Source: Nitrospirota bacterium (lineage in GTDB: Bacteria; Nitrospirota; Nitrospiria; Nitrospirales; UBA8639). Taken from it: a stretch of DNA of 9,174 bases. Location of the stretch: contig JAOUNC010000081.1 in NCBI GenBank assembly GCA_029881175.1, positions 1 through 9,174 on the forward strand, read 5' to 3'. The position numbers were made by a program, and so were the translations under genes. Below the pieces are notes generated by a model. The model did no database searches. It was not told where the DNA came from and saw only the letters and a list, made by a program, of their open reading frames with translations. Shown piece by piece: positions 1 through 5,625 of this stretch. The stretch's first letter is position 1. Each line of letters starts with the position of its first letter.

Positions 1-1110
1 TCCCTTTCAACCTTTCATCAATATATGCAAGAGCGAGCAGACCATTGGCCCTGGAGTCTCTCTTCCACCTCCACGCATGACACCAAACGCAGTGAAGATG
101 TCCGTGCCCGGATCAATGTGCTCTCAGAAATTCCCACGGAATGGCGCAACCGTCTCCGTATCTGGCATCGGCTCAATAAAAAAGCCACGTACCGTCTTGA
201 GGAACAATTGGTCCCCAGCCGGAATGAAGAATACCTGATCTACCAAACCTTGCTGGGCGCCTGGCCGTTCGGTCCCTTCTCTGATGAAGTCCGCATGCAA
301 TGTCGAGAACGACTCCAAGCATACATGGTCAAAGCCTTACGGGAGGCAAAAGCAACCAGTAGTTGGTTGAATCCTGATGAAATATATGAAGAGACCGTCC
401 TGAAATTTCTGGCTCGTATTCTTCCTTCTACAGGCACGAATGCCTTTTTAGAAGACTTCCTCCCCTTCCAACGCCGTATCGCCGGCTATGGCATCTATAA
501 TTCGTTAAGCCAGGTCTTGCTAAAAATACTGGCCCCTGGCATTCCCGATCTATATCAAGGAACGGAACTCTGGAACTTGAGCTTAGTTGACCCGGATAAC
601 CGAGGCCTGGTGGACTATGAACTTCACCAAAAGCGCCTCGCTGAATTGCAAGACCTTCAACAGCAACTCAACCCCATCGACCTCATACGATTTCTGTTCC
701 AGCATGCTGACAATGGCCTCATTAAGATGTATGTCACGGTGACCGCCCTTCACTACCGAAAAATGCAGTCTTTCCTCTTTCTTCATGGGTCCTATCATCC
801 CTTGGATGCCCAGGGCGAGCGGGCCAAGCACGTGTGTGGATTCCTTCGACAAACAACCGACAAGACGTGTCTTGTGGCTCTCCCACGCTTTTTGACTTCG
901 TTGATTCCTGATCCGGCAGCTCTTCCGGTTGGAGCATCCGTTTGGGAACAGACATGGATTTCCCTTCCCGCTGAATGGGGCACACGACCGCTTCGAAATA
1001 TCTTCACCCAAGAAATAGTGACTCCACAAAATGAGTCAAACATGGTAGGATTACCCGTAGCTCAGGTATTTTCACATTTTCCTTTTGCTTTATTGGAGCC
1101 TCTTTCATGA
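1..1110 (+). CDS. treY: Maltooligosyltrehalose synthase, C-terminal part (5' end outside window)
   Basis: The reading frame is open from base 1, so the gene begins upstream; 369 residues are present, whereas family members are usually about 900-1000 residues. TreY (GH13 family) converts the reducing-end alpha-1,4 bond of a maltooligosaccharide to alpha,alpha-1,1, making maltooligosyltrehalose, which TreZ cleaves to release trehalose in the cytoplasm. Seen here: the conserved STHDTKRSEDVRARI block (about 70-114), a GIPDLYQGTELW block (about 538-573) and LVDPDNRGLVDY just after it, all characteristic of TreY. The C-terminal beta domain is complete, ending at a TGA. The stop overlaps the next gene by ATGA, suggesting translational coupling. 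treZ or treX are not in the window and may lie upstream. Identity is secure; nothing looks broken in the visible part. Confidence 0.93.
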   Translation, partial: SLSTFHQYMQERADHWPWSLSSTSTHDTKRSEDVRARINVLSEIPTEWRNRLRIWHRLNKKATYRLEEQLVPSRNEEYLIYQTLLGAWPFGPFSDEVRMQCRERLQAYMVKALREAKATSSWLNPDEIYEETVLKFLARILPSTGTNAFLEDFLPFQRRIAGYGIYNSLSQVLLKILAPGIPDLYQGTELWNLSLVDPDNRGLVDYELHQKRLAELQDLQQQLNPIDLIRFLFQHADNGLIKMYVTVTALHYRKMQSFLFLHGSYHPLDAQGERAKHVCGFLRQTTDKTCLVALPRFLTSLIPDPAALPVGASVWEQTWISLPAEWGTRPLRNIFTQEIVTPQNESNMVGLPVAQVFSHFPFALLEPLS

Positions 1111-1367
1111 CTGTGACCAATCTCAATGCCGTCCGGCCTCCTGAAGATGAGTCCTTGTCCGATCAACCCATGCCTCAGGGAGAATTAGGCTGGGAAGGGC
1201 ATGTCCATGTTTCCGAAGAACTTCCCTTATGGCAACGAGTCTTGGATACCTGGCCAGAGCTTCGAACCGGACTCTCTTACAGTCTAATTTTCGCTTCTGG
1301 AGTATTTTTAGGGGGAGCGATCATGGCCATGATGGCCAATTCAAAAAAACACCACAACAATTCATAA
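1107..1367 (+). CDS. Small single-span membrane protein, unknown function
   Basis: This 86-residue protein is not one I recognise. Its ATG overlaps the treY stop (ATGA), and a GGAG at 1095-1098 lies 8 bases upstream, so the start is well supported. The N-terminal half (residues 1-53) is acidic and soluble, with a Trp-rich stretch around LPLWQRVLDTWPEL. It is followed by one hydrophobic segment (about 55-77, rich in Gly, Ala and Met) and a short basic tail, KKHHNNS. The charge pattern would suit a bitopic protein, but topology is an inference. Its position between treY and a YtxH-like gene suggests co-transcription and possibly a role in envelope or stress physiology, which is a guess from context only. 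The ordinary base composition and the coupling argue for a real gene. Confidence 0.62.
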   Translation: MTVTNLNAVRPPEDESLSDQPMPQGELGWEGHVHVSEELPLWQRVLDTWPELRTGLSYSLIFASGVFLGGAIMAMMANSKKHHNNS

Positions 1368-1383
1368 CGACCACATGATCGAG

Positions 1384-1389
1384 AAGGAG
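1384..1389 (+). promoter_or_regulatory. Strong ribosome binding site for the YtxH-like gene
   Basis: AAGGAG lies 7 bases before the ATG at 1397. It is the best Shine-Dalgarno match in the first 4 kb and fixes the start of the downstream small protein. It suggests that this protein is translated efficiently and independently of the upstream gene, 29 bases away. Confidence 0.75.
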
Positions 1390-1396
1390 TTTTACC

Positions 1397-1714
1397 ATGA
1401 ATGATTACAATGGGCAGGGAGATTCAAGTTGGGTCAATACATTTGTCTTTATCGCCGGATTTTTATTAGGTGCGGGAACGGCCATCATGCTCACACCTGA
1501 ATCAGGCTCACAACTTCGTAACCGAATCGCCCGTGGGGCCAAAACCGCACAAGACGAATTTTCCGATATGGCCTCACAAACCAAAGAAGCCATGCAGGCT
1601 TGGACGGAAGAAGCTAAAGAAACGATGAAACACGCAGCCAATCGAGTGAATTCTGCGGTAGGCACAACAAAACAAGCCGTCAAAGCTTCACCACAAAATT
1701 CGTTCGATGAGTAA
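1397..1714 (+). CDS. YtxH-like small membrane/stress protein
   Basis: This 105-residue protein has the YtxH layout. A short polar N-terminus is followed by one glycine-rich membrane segment (about 13-33, FVFIAGFLLGAGTAIML), immediately by the family's Pro-x-Ser-Gly type turn (TPESG, residues 33-37), and then by a long charged amphipathic helix (about 40-98) rich in Ala, Lys, Glu and Gln that could form a coiled coil. YtxH-family proteins are known as general-stress or gas-vesicle-like (GvpP-like) proteins; their molecular function is poorly defined. The start is set by AAGGAG at 1384-1389. It sits in line with treY and the 86-residue membrane protein, so an osmotic or general-stress unit is plausible, but this is inference. 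The stop codon lies inside a hairpin that may end the transcript. Confidence 0.85.
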   Translation: MNDYNGQGDSSWVNTFVFIAGFLLGAGTAIMLTPESGSQLRNRIARGAKTAQDEFSDMASQTKEAMQAWTEEAKETMKHAANRVNSAVGTTKQAVKASPQNSFDE

Positions 1715-1729
1715 CCCCTCATCGATTTT
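1704..1729 (+). terminator. Possible intrinsic terminator of the treY unit
   Basis: TCGATGAG (1704-1711) and CTCATCGA (1718-1725) form a perfect 8 bp stem with a 6-base loop that contains the TAA stop. TTTT follows, then CG. The stem is only half G+C and the T tract is short, so termination may be weak. A second, poorer GGGA/TCCC hairpin with a TTTTTCTTT tail lies at 1765-1788. Confidence 0.4.
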
Positions 1730-1798
1730 CGTCGCATCTTGAACATTCAAGAAATTTCGGCCTTGGGATCGTGGGTCCCTTTTTCTTTCGATTGCCTT

Positions 1799-1816
1799 GT
1801 CGCGGAACCCCGCGAC
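1799..1816. repeat. Perfect GC-rich hairpin in intergenic DNA
   Basis: GTCGCGG (1799-1805) and CCGCGAC (1810-1816) form a 7 bp perfect stem with an AACC loop. No T tract follows, so it is not a terminator on the plus strand. It lies just before the composite repeat and may be part of the same repetitive insertion; that is a guess. Confidence 0.5.
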
Positions 1817-1861
1817 GCAAAGGTATTTCGTCACGAGAGAACGGCTTCCAGCTCAATCCTC

Positions 1862-1983
1862 TTCAACCTAAAACGGCAGTTGGTAGGTACGCAATCTTTC
1901 GACACGCCCGCTCCGCAGGCTGCTCAGAGCGAACGGCCACTGCACCAATTGGGAGAGTACTTCAACCTAAAAACAGCAGTTGG
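1862..1983 (+). repeat. Composite intergenic repeat, unit A (forward orientation)
   Basis: The unit is bounded by two direct copies of a 22-23 bp motif beginning TTCAACCTAAAAACGGCAGT. Copy 1 is at 1862-1883, one A shorter, and copy 2 is at 1961-1983, with AACAGC instead of AACGGC. Between them lies a REP-like core with TTCGAC (1898-1903), GCTCAGAG (1922-1929) and CGAACGG (1930-1936). These are the conserved parts of a palindrome type found between genes in many bacteria. A related unit in opposite orientation follows at 2014-2119. Neither contains a credible gene. Confidence 0.75.
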
Positions 1984-2013
1984 ATCACGAAAGCCTGCAC
2001 AGCTTTTTCGCGC

Positions 2014-2119
2014 CCAATTGCCGTTTCTAGGTTCAAAAACCGTTCGTGCTGACTCTGAGCGGTCGAAGGGTCGAAGCATGGCGGTGTTTCATCACAACAA
2101 CTGCCGTTTTTAGTTTCAA
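2014..2119 (-). repeat. Composite intergenic repeat, unit B (inverted orientation)
   Basis: This is the inverted counterpart of the unit at 1862-1983. The 23 bp motif is present as its reverse complement at 2014-2036 (beginning CCAATTGCCGTTTCTAGG) and at 2098-2119 (beginning CAACTGCCGTTTTTAG). Between them are CCGTTCG (2040-2046), CTCTGAGC (2053-2060) and GTCGAA twice (2062-2067, 2070-2075), the same core elements in reverse order. The two units face each other across 30 bases (1984-2013), which contain a small imperfect hairpin (CGAAAGC, 1988-1994, with GCTTTTTCG, 2002-2010). The inner copies match at 19 of 23 positions and could fold into a long stem. Confidence 0.75.
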
Positions 2120-2157
2120 TCTTGTCCCATCCTGAAAATCGTGAGACACTAGATAAT

Positions 2158-3114
2158 ATGTCTCACTCCCACGGAGCGCCCTCTTCGCTTAACAATCGCC
2201 TGAAACTCGGGTTGGTCCTTAACGGCATCATCATCCTTGCCGAATTCGTTGGCGGCTACTGGACCAATAGCCTCGGACTCATGAGCGACGCCAGCCATAA
2301 CCTCATCGACCAAGGTTCCCTCTTACTCGCGCTATATGCCCATATTTTAGCGGGGCGGCCAGCCACAGAAGAACGGACCTTTGGGTATCATCGAGCGGGC
2401 ACCATCGCTGCCTTTCTCAATGGCCTCACCTTACTGATGACTGGGATATTTATTGCGGGGATCGCCCTATACCGAATCATGACTCCGATTGAGCACATTC
2501 CAGGACTCTGGGTCATGAGCATTGCAGGCGTCAGTATGCTTGCAAATTTTGGAGTCGCCTGGTTATTACAGCAAGGGGCAAAAAACGACATCAATATTCG
2601 TGGGGCTTTTCTCCATATGATGATGGATGCCTGGGTGTCCTTGGGAGTTATTCTCTGCGGCCTGGGGATCGCACTTACTCAACTCACCATCCTGGATCCC
2701 CTGATAAGCCTGGTATTAGTGTTTGCAATCGTTAAAGGGAGCTGGCCACTCTGTCGGGAATCGCTGCATATTCTTTTAGAATCCACACCATCTCATCTCA
2801 ACACCTCAGCCATCGTCACCAGCCTTGAAGCGATCCCCGGAGTCAAAAAAGTGCATGACCTGCACATTTGGTCGGTGGAACCCCGCATCATCATGCTGAC
2901 CTGCCACGTTCTCGTGGATACAGAAACGGTGCCGAACAAAGACCTTCTTCTTCAACCTATCCAATCCCTCCTCTCATCACAGTTCGGGATTCATCATCTC
3001 ACCATCCAATTAGAAACCGAATGTCCCGAAACCGACATCCTCCACTGCAACCTCAACCACCTCACAAAAGAAAGTTCGCAAGAACCCTCCCTCCCTCACG
3101 CCCATCATCACTAA
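2158..3114 (+). CDS. Cation diffusion facilitator (CDF) family zinc-type metal exporter
   Basis: The protein (318 residues) is a cytoplasmic-membrane antiporter of the CzcD/ZitB type, which exports Zn2+ and related divalent ions in exchange for protons. Six membrane segments can be followed (roughly 16-34, 40-62, 83-105, 116-136, 149-171, 176-194), then a cytoplasmic C-terminal domain with the typical KKVHDLHIWSVEP strand. The transport-site residues of the family are present: H47-x3-D51 in the second segment (SDASHNLID) and H153-x3-D157 in the fifth (LHMMMDA). His-rich ends (MSHSHG and LPHAHHH) may collect metal. The loop between segments 4 and 5 lacks the usual His-rich stretch. I chose the ATG at 2158; an in-frame TTG at 2122 would add 12 residues but starts directly after a repeat. 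Neither has a clear Shine-Dalgarno. Metal specificity cannot be read with certainty. Confidence 0.94.
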   Translation: MSHSHGAPSSLNNRLKLGLVLNGIIILAEFVGGYWTNSLGLMSDASHNLIDQGSLLLALYAHILAGRPATEERTFGYHRAGTIAAFLNGLTLLMTGIFIAGIALYRIMTPIEHIPGLWVMSIAGVSMLANFGVAWLLQQGAKNDINIRGAFLHMMMDAWVSLGVILCGLGIALTQLTILDPLISLVLVFAIVKGSWPLCRESLHILLESTPSHLNTSAIVTSLEAIPGVKKVHDLHIWSVEPRIIMLTCHVLVDTETVPNKDLLLQPIQSLLSSQFGIHHLTIQLETECPETDILHCNLNHLTKESSQEPSLPHAHHH

Positions 3115-3115
3115 T

Positions 3116-3391
3116 ATGATGAAAGGGGCACTTATAATTTCTGGCTGTATCGTATCGTGGATTATCTATGCAATCGGGCTCATTTTTCCGCTAACACCTT
3201 CAGAAGGGATACCAAGTATTTCTGTCTTACTATTTTTCCTAAGGATACCCCTAGGGCTACTCACCTGGTGCTATTCAGCTTGTTCCGCACTATGGCAAAA
3301 AATAATCATTCTCATTCAACTTCTAACCATCATTCCTTTCAGTTCCTGGTTGCTTTCCATTCAGATAAATCTATGCCCCTCAATTTGTTAG
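3116..3391 (+). CDS. Doubtful small hydrophobic ORF after the CDF gene
   Basis: The ATG follows the CDF stop codon by one base, so it could be translated by coupling; a second ATG follows directly at 3119. The 91-residue product is very hydrophobic, with about three possible membrane segments (about 5-25, 35-55, 60-83), few charges and five Cys. I do not recognise a family. Against it: there is no Shine-Dalgarno, and codons such as ATA, CTA and AGG are more frequent than in neighbouring genes, which could mean foreign origin or simply non-coding DNA. It may also be the remnant of a longer membrane protein gene, since no gene follows for 400 bases. Confidence 0.35.
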   Translation: MMKGALIISGCIVSWIIYAIGLIFPLTPSEGIPSISVLLFFLRIPLGLLTWCYSACSALWQKIIILIQLLTIIPFSSWLLSIQINLCPSIC

Positions 3392-3799
3392 TATGCCAAC
3401 TTTACTGTACATCCCACTCAATCTTTTTATTTCCTCCCAACACCTTCAGCTTGACCGGCCGTGCTGACGCTCAAAAAAATCTGGATGACCTTGTTGGAGC
3501 CCTTTGACAAGACTCAGGACAGCTTCGCGAGTTGGTCCGCCACTCCATGGTATTTACGTCAGCACAATATAATAGAGCCGAACTGGGGGTGAATGTTTTT
3601 TGGTCCTTTTGCCTCCACAACAAAAGTTGCGCCCTTCGGGACACACGAACCAATACCTCAGGTGCCGAGCCGAGACCCTGCATGTCATGTTCCACAGATT
3701 AAAGATGGATTCCCAATACAAAATGTTGGGAATGACAGAAAAGAGCCATGCTGATGTAAATTGGATTTGGCAGGAAGACTAAGGGGCTTCTGATTTTCT
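3392..3799. other. Gene-poor stretch between the CDF region and the PAP2 gene
   Basis: No reading frame here resembles a protein I know. Open frames on both strands are short, overlap each other and lack ribosome binding sites. The only structured element is the palindrome at 3704-3737. The stretch may hold decayed coding DNA, but I see no recognisable fragment. Confidence 0.5.
3704..3737. repeat. REP-like palindrome, copy 1
   Basis: ATTCCCAA (3709-3716) and TTGGGAAT (3726-3733) form a perfect 8 bp stem around a 9-base loop, inside the frame GATGGATTCCC...GGGAATGACAGA. The same frame recurs at 4634-4671. Sequences of the type GGATTCCC...GGGAATGAC are widespread as intergenic repeats in bacteria (family knowledge). 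No T tract follows, so a terminator function is not indicated. Confidence 0.6.
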
Positions 3800-4330
3800 T
3801 TATTGCCTATGAAAAACTTTTTTTTTCAATAAATAAGCCACACCACCACCTAAGGCCAACCCAATCCCCCACCCCACCAATACATCGGTTACATAATGCC
3901 CACCTAAATAGACTCGTGAGAACCCGATAAGGGCCATGAGTGGCCACAGCACCCATCCCAATGAAGGATACAAGGTGACTGAAAAAGCAATGGCCGTGCT
4001 TGAATTGATCGCATGATTCGACGGCATGCTAAAGCTTCCCCCACAACCCACCATTTCATGAACCTGCGCAAGAACCTGGCAGGGGCGCGGACGCGCAATC
4101 AAGTTTTTGAGTTGCCCACCTAGTAAATCACTCAACCCAATCAATAGTCCTAAGGAAGGCGCCGCAAATTTGGCTTGGTCCCATTTGGTCCATCCCCAAA
4201 ATGTCACTGCTAAAATCACGGGGAAAAGCAGATTGCTTTCCTGCGAACATTCAAACATGAGCCAATCCAATGCAGGTGATTGGCCAGTCCATCCGTTGAT
4301 CACTCGAAACCACTCTTCGTCAAAAGACAT
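3800..4330 (-). CDS. PAP2-family membrane phosphatase
   Basis: This 176-residue integral membrane protein carries all three PAP2 motifs: K75-x6-R82-P83 (KNLIARPRP), P103-S-N-H106 (SMPSNHA), and S138-R139-x5-H145-x3-D149 (SRVYLGGHYVTD). The catalytic residues are H145 (nucleophile), H106 and D149 by family analogy. Motif 2 has Asn where the classical motif has Gly; this PSNH variant is common in bacterial members. About five hydrophobic segments place the active site on the outer face of the membrane. Likely substrates are undecaprenyl pyrophosphate, phosphatidylglycerophosphate or other lipid phosphates; the sequence does not decide. The length is typical of the short bacterial class. It stands alone on the minus strand with its own -10 box at 4352-4357 and a leader of about 15-20 bases. 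A run of T on the plus strand (3819-3826) encodes the Lys-rich tail. Confidence 0.9.
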   Translation of the reverse strand: MSFDEEWFRVINGWTGQSPALDWLMFECSQESNLLFPVILAVTFWGWTKWDQAKFAAPSLGLLIGLSDLLGGQLKNLIARPRPCQVLAQVHEMVGCGGSFSMPSNHAINSSTAIAFSVTLYPSLGWVLWPLMALIGFSRVYLGGHYVTDVLVGWGIGLALGGGVAYLLKKKVFHRQ

Positions 4331-4351
4331 TTAAAGAACTCACTCTCCTGA

Positions 4352-4357
4352 ATTATA
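4352..4357 (-). promoter_or_regulatory. -10 box upstream of the PAP2 gene
   Basis: The minus strand reads a perfect TATAAT, 21 bases before the start codon at 4330, within A+T-rich DNA. No good -35 is present at 16-18 bases spacing. Transcription from here would give a leader of about 15-17 bases. GTGAG at about 4339-4343 could serve as a weak ribosome binding site. Confidence 0.45.
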
Positions 4358-4437
4358 AAAATTTAACCCTAATCTTAGAGATAATGTGAAAATAAGAAGG
4401 AGTAAGGCAAGCACCGTCCTCATAGCAACCAGGCGTC

Positions 4438-4598
4438 ATACCCGCTGTGAACTATCCCTGTGGTTATTGACAGTGGGGCTGTTGAATAATGCCATTTTTT
4501 TGGAATTTTTAAATTGTAAGTTATTGATTTTAAAGAAAATCAATTTCTCGAAAACGATCATTTTGGGTATTATTCAACAGCCCCACAGTGGCGGGCAT
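4438..4598. repeat. Older palindrome interrupted by the MITE-like element
   Basis: When one element plus one ACAGT copy is removed, ATACCCGCTGT (4438-4448) faces ACAGTGGCGGGCAT (4585-4598) across about 21 bases. CCCGC pairs with GCGGG and TGT with ACA, with a 3-base bulge. This looks like a REP-type imperfect palindrome that served as insertion target. The match is modest, so the reconstruction is tentative. Confidence 0.4.
4475..4584. mobile_element. MITE-like element, 110 bp, with terminal inverted repeats and 5 bp target duplication
   Basis: The left end GGGGCTGTTGAATAATGCC (4475-4493) is matched by the reverse complement of 4566-4584, which differs at one base (GGGGCTGTTGAATAATACC). Both ends are flanked by ACAGT (4470-4474 and 4585-4589), as expected of a target-site duplication; if the first two G are assigned to the target, it becomes the 7 bp ACAGTGG. 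The interior is A+T-rich, non-coding and has a perfect central hairpin, ATTGATTTT (4523-4531) with AAAATCAAT (4536-4544). Size, ends and lack of a gene indicate a non-autonomous element moved in trans by a transposase of an insertion sequence with ends of the GGGGCTGTTGAA type. I do not assign the IS family. Confidence 0.78.
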
Positions 4599-4633
4599 CA
4601 AAATTCACCATCAAAAACGAAGAAAATACGTTA

Positions 4634-4671
4634 GGATGGATTCCCGCCAACGACTGGCGGAAATGACGGAG
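4634..4671. repeat. REP-like palindrome, copy 2
   Basis: CCGCCA (4644-4649) and TGGCGG (4655-4660) pair around a 5-base loop, within GATGGATTCCC...CGGAAATGACGGA. The frame matches the palindrome at 3704-3737 in the same orientation. The stem sequences differ between copies but each remains self-complementary, which points to selection on folding or to independent copies of one repeat family. Confidence 0.6.
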
Positions 4672-4799
4672 AAGGGAACGAAAACAGCCCTATGTTCTTT
4701 TTATGACAAGAATGATCTCCTACTTCCCGAATATTTCTGATAGGACGAACCCCATCAACTCATGCTGATAGGGCGGCTCATACCTTCAACCCATTCCTT

Positions 4800-4808
4800 T
4801 GTTATGCT
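4800..4808 (+). promoter_or_regulatory. Possible extended -10 promoter of tatD
   Basis: TGTTATGCT reads as TGn followed by TATGCT (4803-4808), a four-of-six match to TATAAT with the extended -10 TG. No convincing -35 is seen. The start of transcription would fall near 4815, about 28 bases before the tatD ATG. Confidence 0.3.
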
Positions 4809-4830
4809 ACCATGTCAGACTGCTGAACAA

Positions 4831-4835
4831 AGGAG
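4831..4835 (+). promoter_or_regulatory. Ribosome binding site that sets the tatD start
   Basis: AGGAG lies 7 bases before the ATG at 4843, where the protein begins MLIDTHVHLD, the usual TatD N-terminus. The frame extends upstream to an ATG at 4762, but that start has no binding site and would add 27 residues without family resemblance. Confidence 0.8.
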
Positions 4836-4842
4836 TGATGAG

Positions 4843-5625
4843 ATGTTGATTGATACCCATGTGCACTTGGACGATCCTCGATATGACCACGATCGGGAAG
4901 CCGTCTTTCAACGTGCTGAGGAAGCCGGGGTTGGAGCTTTCATTACCATTGGATGCGACCTATCCACCAGTACCTCTGCCGTGCAGTTAGCCACCGAGCG
5001 ACCTAACGTCTATGCGACGGTTGGAGTCCACCCCCATGAAGTGAAACGAATCGAACCCCCTTGGTACGAAGAATTGAAACAACTGGCGAAGAATCCGAAA
5101 GTCGTAGCCTTCGGAGAAATCGGACTGGATTATCATTATGATCATTCACCGCGAGAAATTCAACGTGAGCGCTTCCGTGAACAAATTGCCTTGGCCAAAT
5201 CACTTGGCCTGCCACTGGTAATCCACACACGTGAAGCGCAAGAAGATACCATGACGATTCTTCGAGAAGAGCAGGCGGAAACAGTGGGCGGCGTCTTTCA
5301 TTGTTTTTCCGGGGATCCCTGGTTAGCTAAAGAGGCATTAGACTTGGGGTTTTATCTGTCATTTTCAGGAATCATCACGTTCCGTACTGCAACGCTTCTC
5401 CGTGAGGTGATTCTCACCGTTCCGGATGATCGCCTCCTTATCGAAACCGACGCACCGTATCTGACTCCGGTTCCTTTCCGGGGGAAACGTAACGAGTCGG
5501 CATATGTCAAATTTGTCGCGGAACAAATTTCTGAATTGAAATATAAGGATTCGACAACAGGCTTATCTCAAGTCTCTGAATTAACCACGAATAATGCTAA
5601 GCGTCTGTTTAAAATCTCTTCATAA
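4843..5625 (+). CDS. tatD: TatD-family metal-dependent hydrolase / DNase
   Basis: This is a 260-residue TIM-barrel metallohydrolase of the TatD/YcfH/YabD group. Members act as cytoplasmic, metal-dependent 3'-to-5' exonucleases and have been linked to DNA repair; some paralogues have other hydrolase activities. The metal ligands expected for the family are visible: H6 and H8 (DTHVHLD), E92 (FGEIGLDYH), H128 (VIHTRE), H153 (GVFHCFSG) and D203 (IETDAPYLTP). The family's GVHPHE and PVPFRGKRNES segments are also present. The length is normal. The start at 4843 is supported by AGGAG at 4831-4835. The 3' end overlaps the convergent NYN gene by 17 bases. A possible terminator lies just inside that gene. 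Whether it is TatD or the YcfH paralogue cannot be settled by eye. Confidence 0.93.
   Translation: MLIDTHVHLDDPRYDHDREAVFQRAEEAGVGAFITIGCDLSTSTSAVQLATERPNVYATVGVHPHEVKRIEPPWYEELKQLAKNPKVVAFGEIGLDYHYDHSPREIQRERFREQIALAKSLGLPLVIHTREAQEDTMTILREEQAETVGGVFHCFSGDPWLAKEALDLGFYLSFSGIITFRTATLLREVILTVPDDRLLIETDAPYLTPVPFRGKRNESAYVKFVAEQISELKYKDSTTGLSQVSELTTNNAKRLFKISS

Larger units (their letters stand above)
4331..4842. other. Gene-free intergenic region with nested repeats
   Basis: No credible gene lies in these 512 bases. One short plus-strand frame (4386-4634) runs straight through the MITE-like element and has no family resemblance. The region holds the PAP2 promoter (4352-4357), a disrupted palindrome (4438-4598) containing the element at 4475-4584, a REP-like palindrome (4634-4671) and the probable tatD promoter and ribosome binding site (4800-4835). 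Nothing specific is seen in 4681-4790 apart from a weak CCCATCA/TGATAGGG hairpin (4751-4773). Confidence 0.6.

Noticed and set aside
583..1029. 148-codon minus-strand frame opposite treY
   Set aside because: It lies fully inside well-conserved treY coding DNA on the other strand and the product resembles nothing known.
1739..2113. Open frames running through the intergenic repeats
   Set aside because: They are made of the repeat units themselves, lack ribosome binding sites and show no family resemblance.
1862..2119. CRISPR-like array from four copies of a 23 bp motif
   Set aside because: Copies are in mixed orientation, spacing is unequal and the spacers are themselves related, so it is not an array of unique spacers.
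3471..3695. 74-codon minus-strand frame in the gene-poor stretch
   Set aside because: No binding site and no recognisable motif; it overlaps another short frame on the opposite strand.
4386..4634. 82-codon frame across the MITE-like element
   Set aside because: It reads through both inverted ends and the A+T-rich core, has no family resemblance and is explained by the element.
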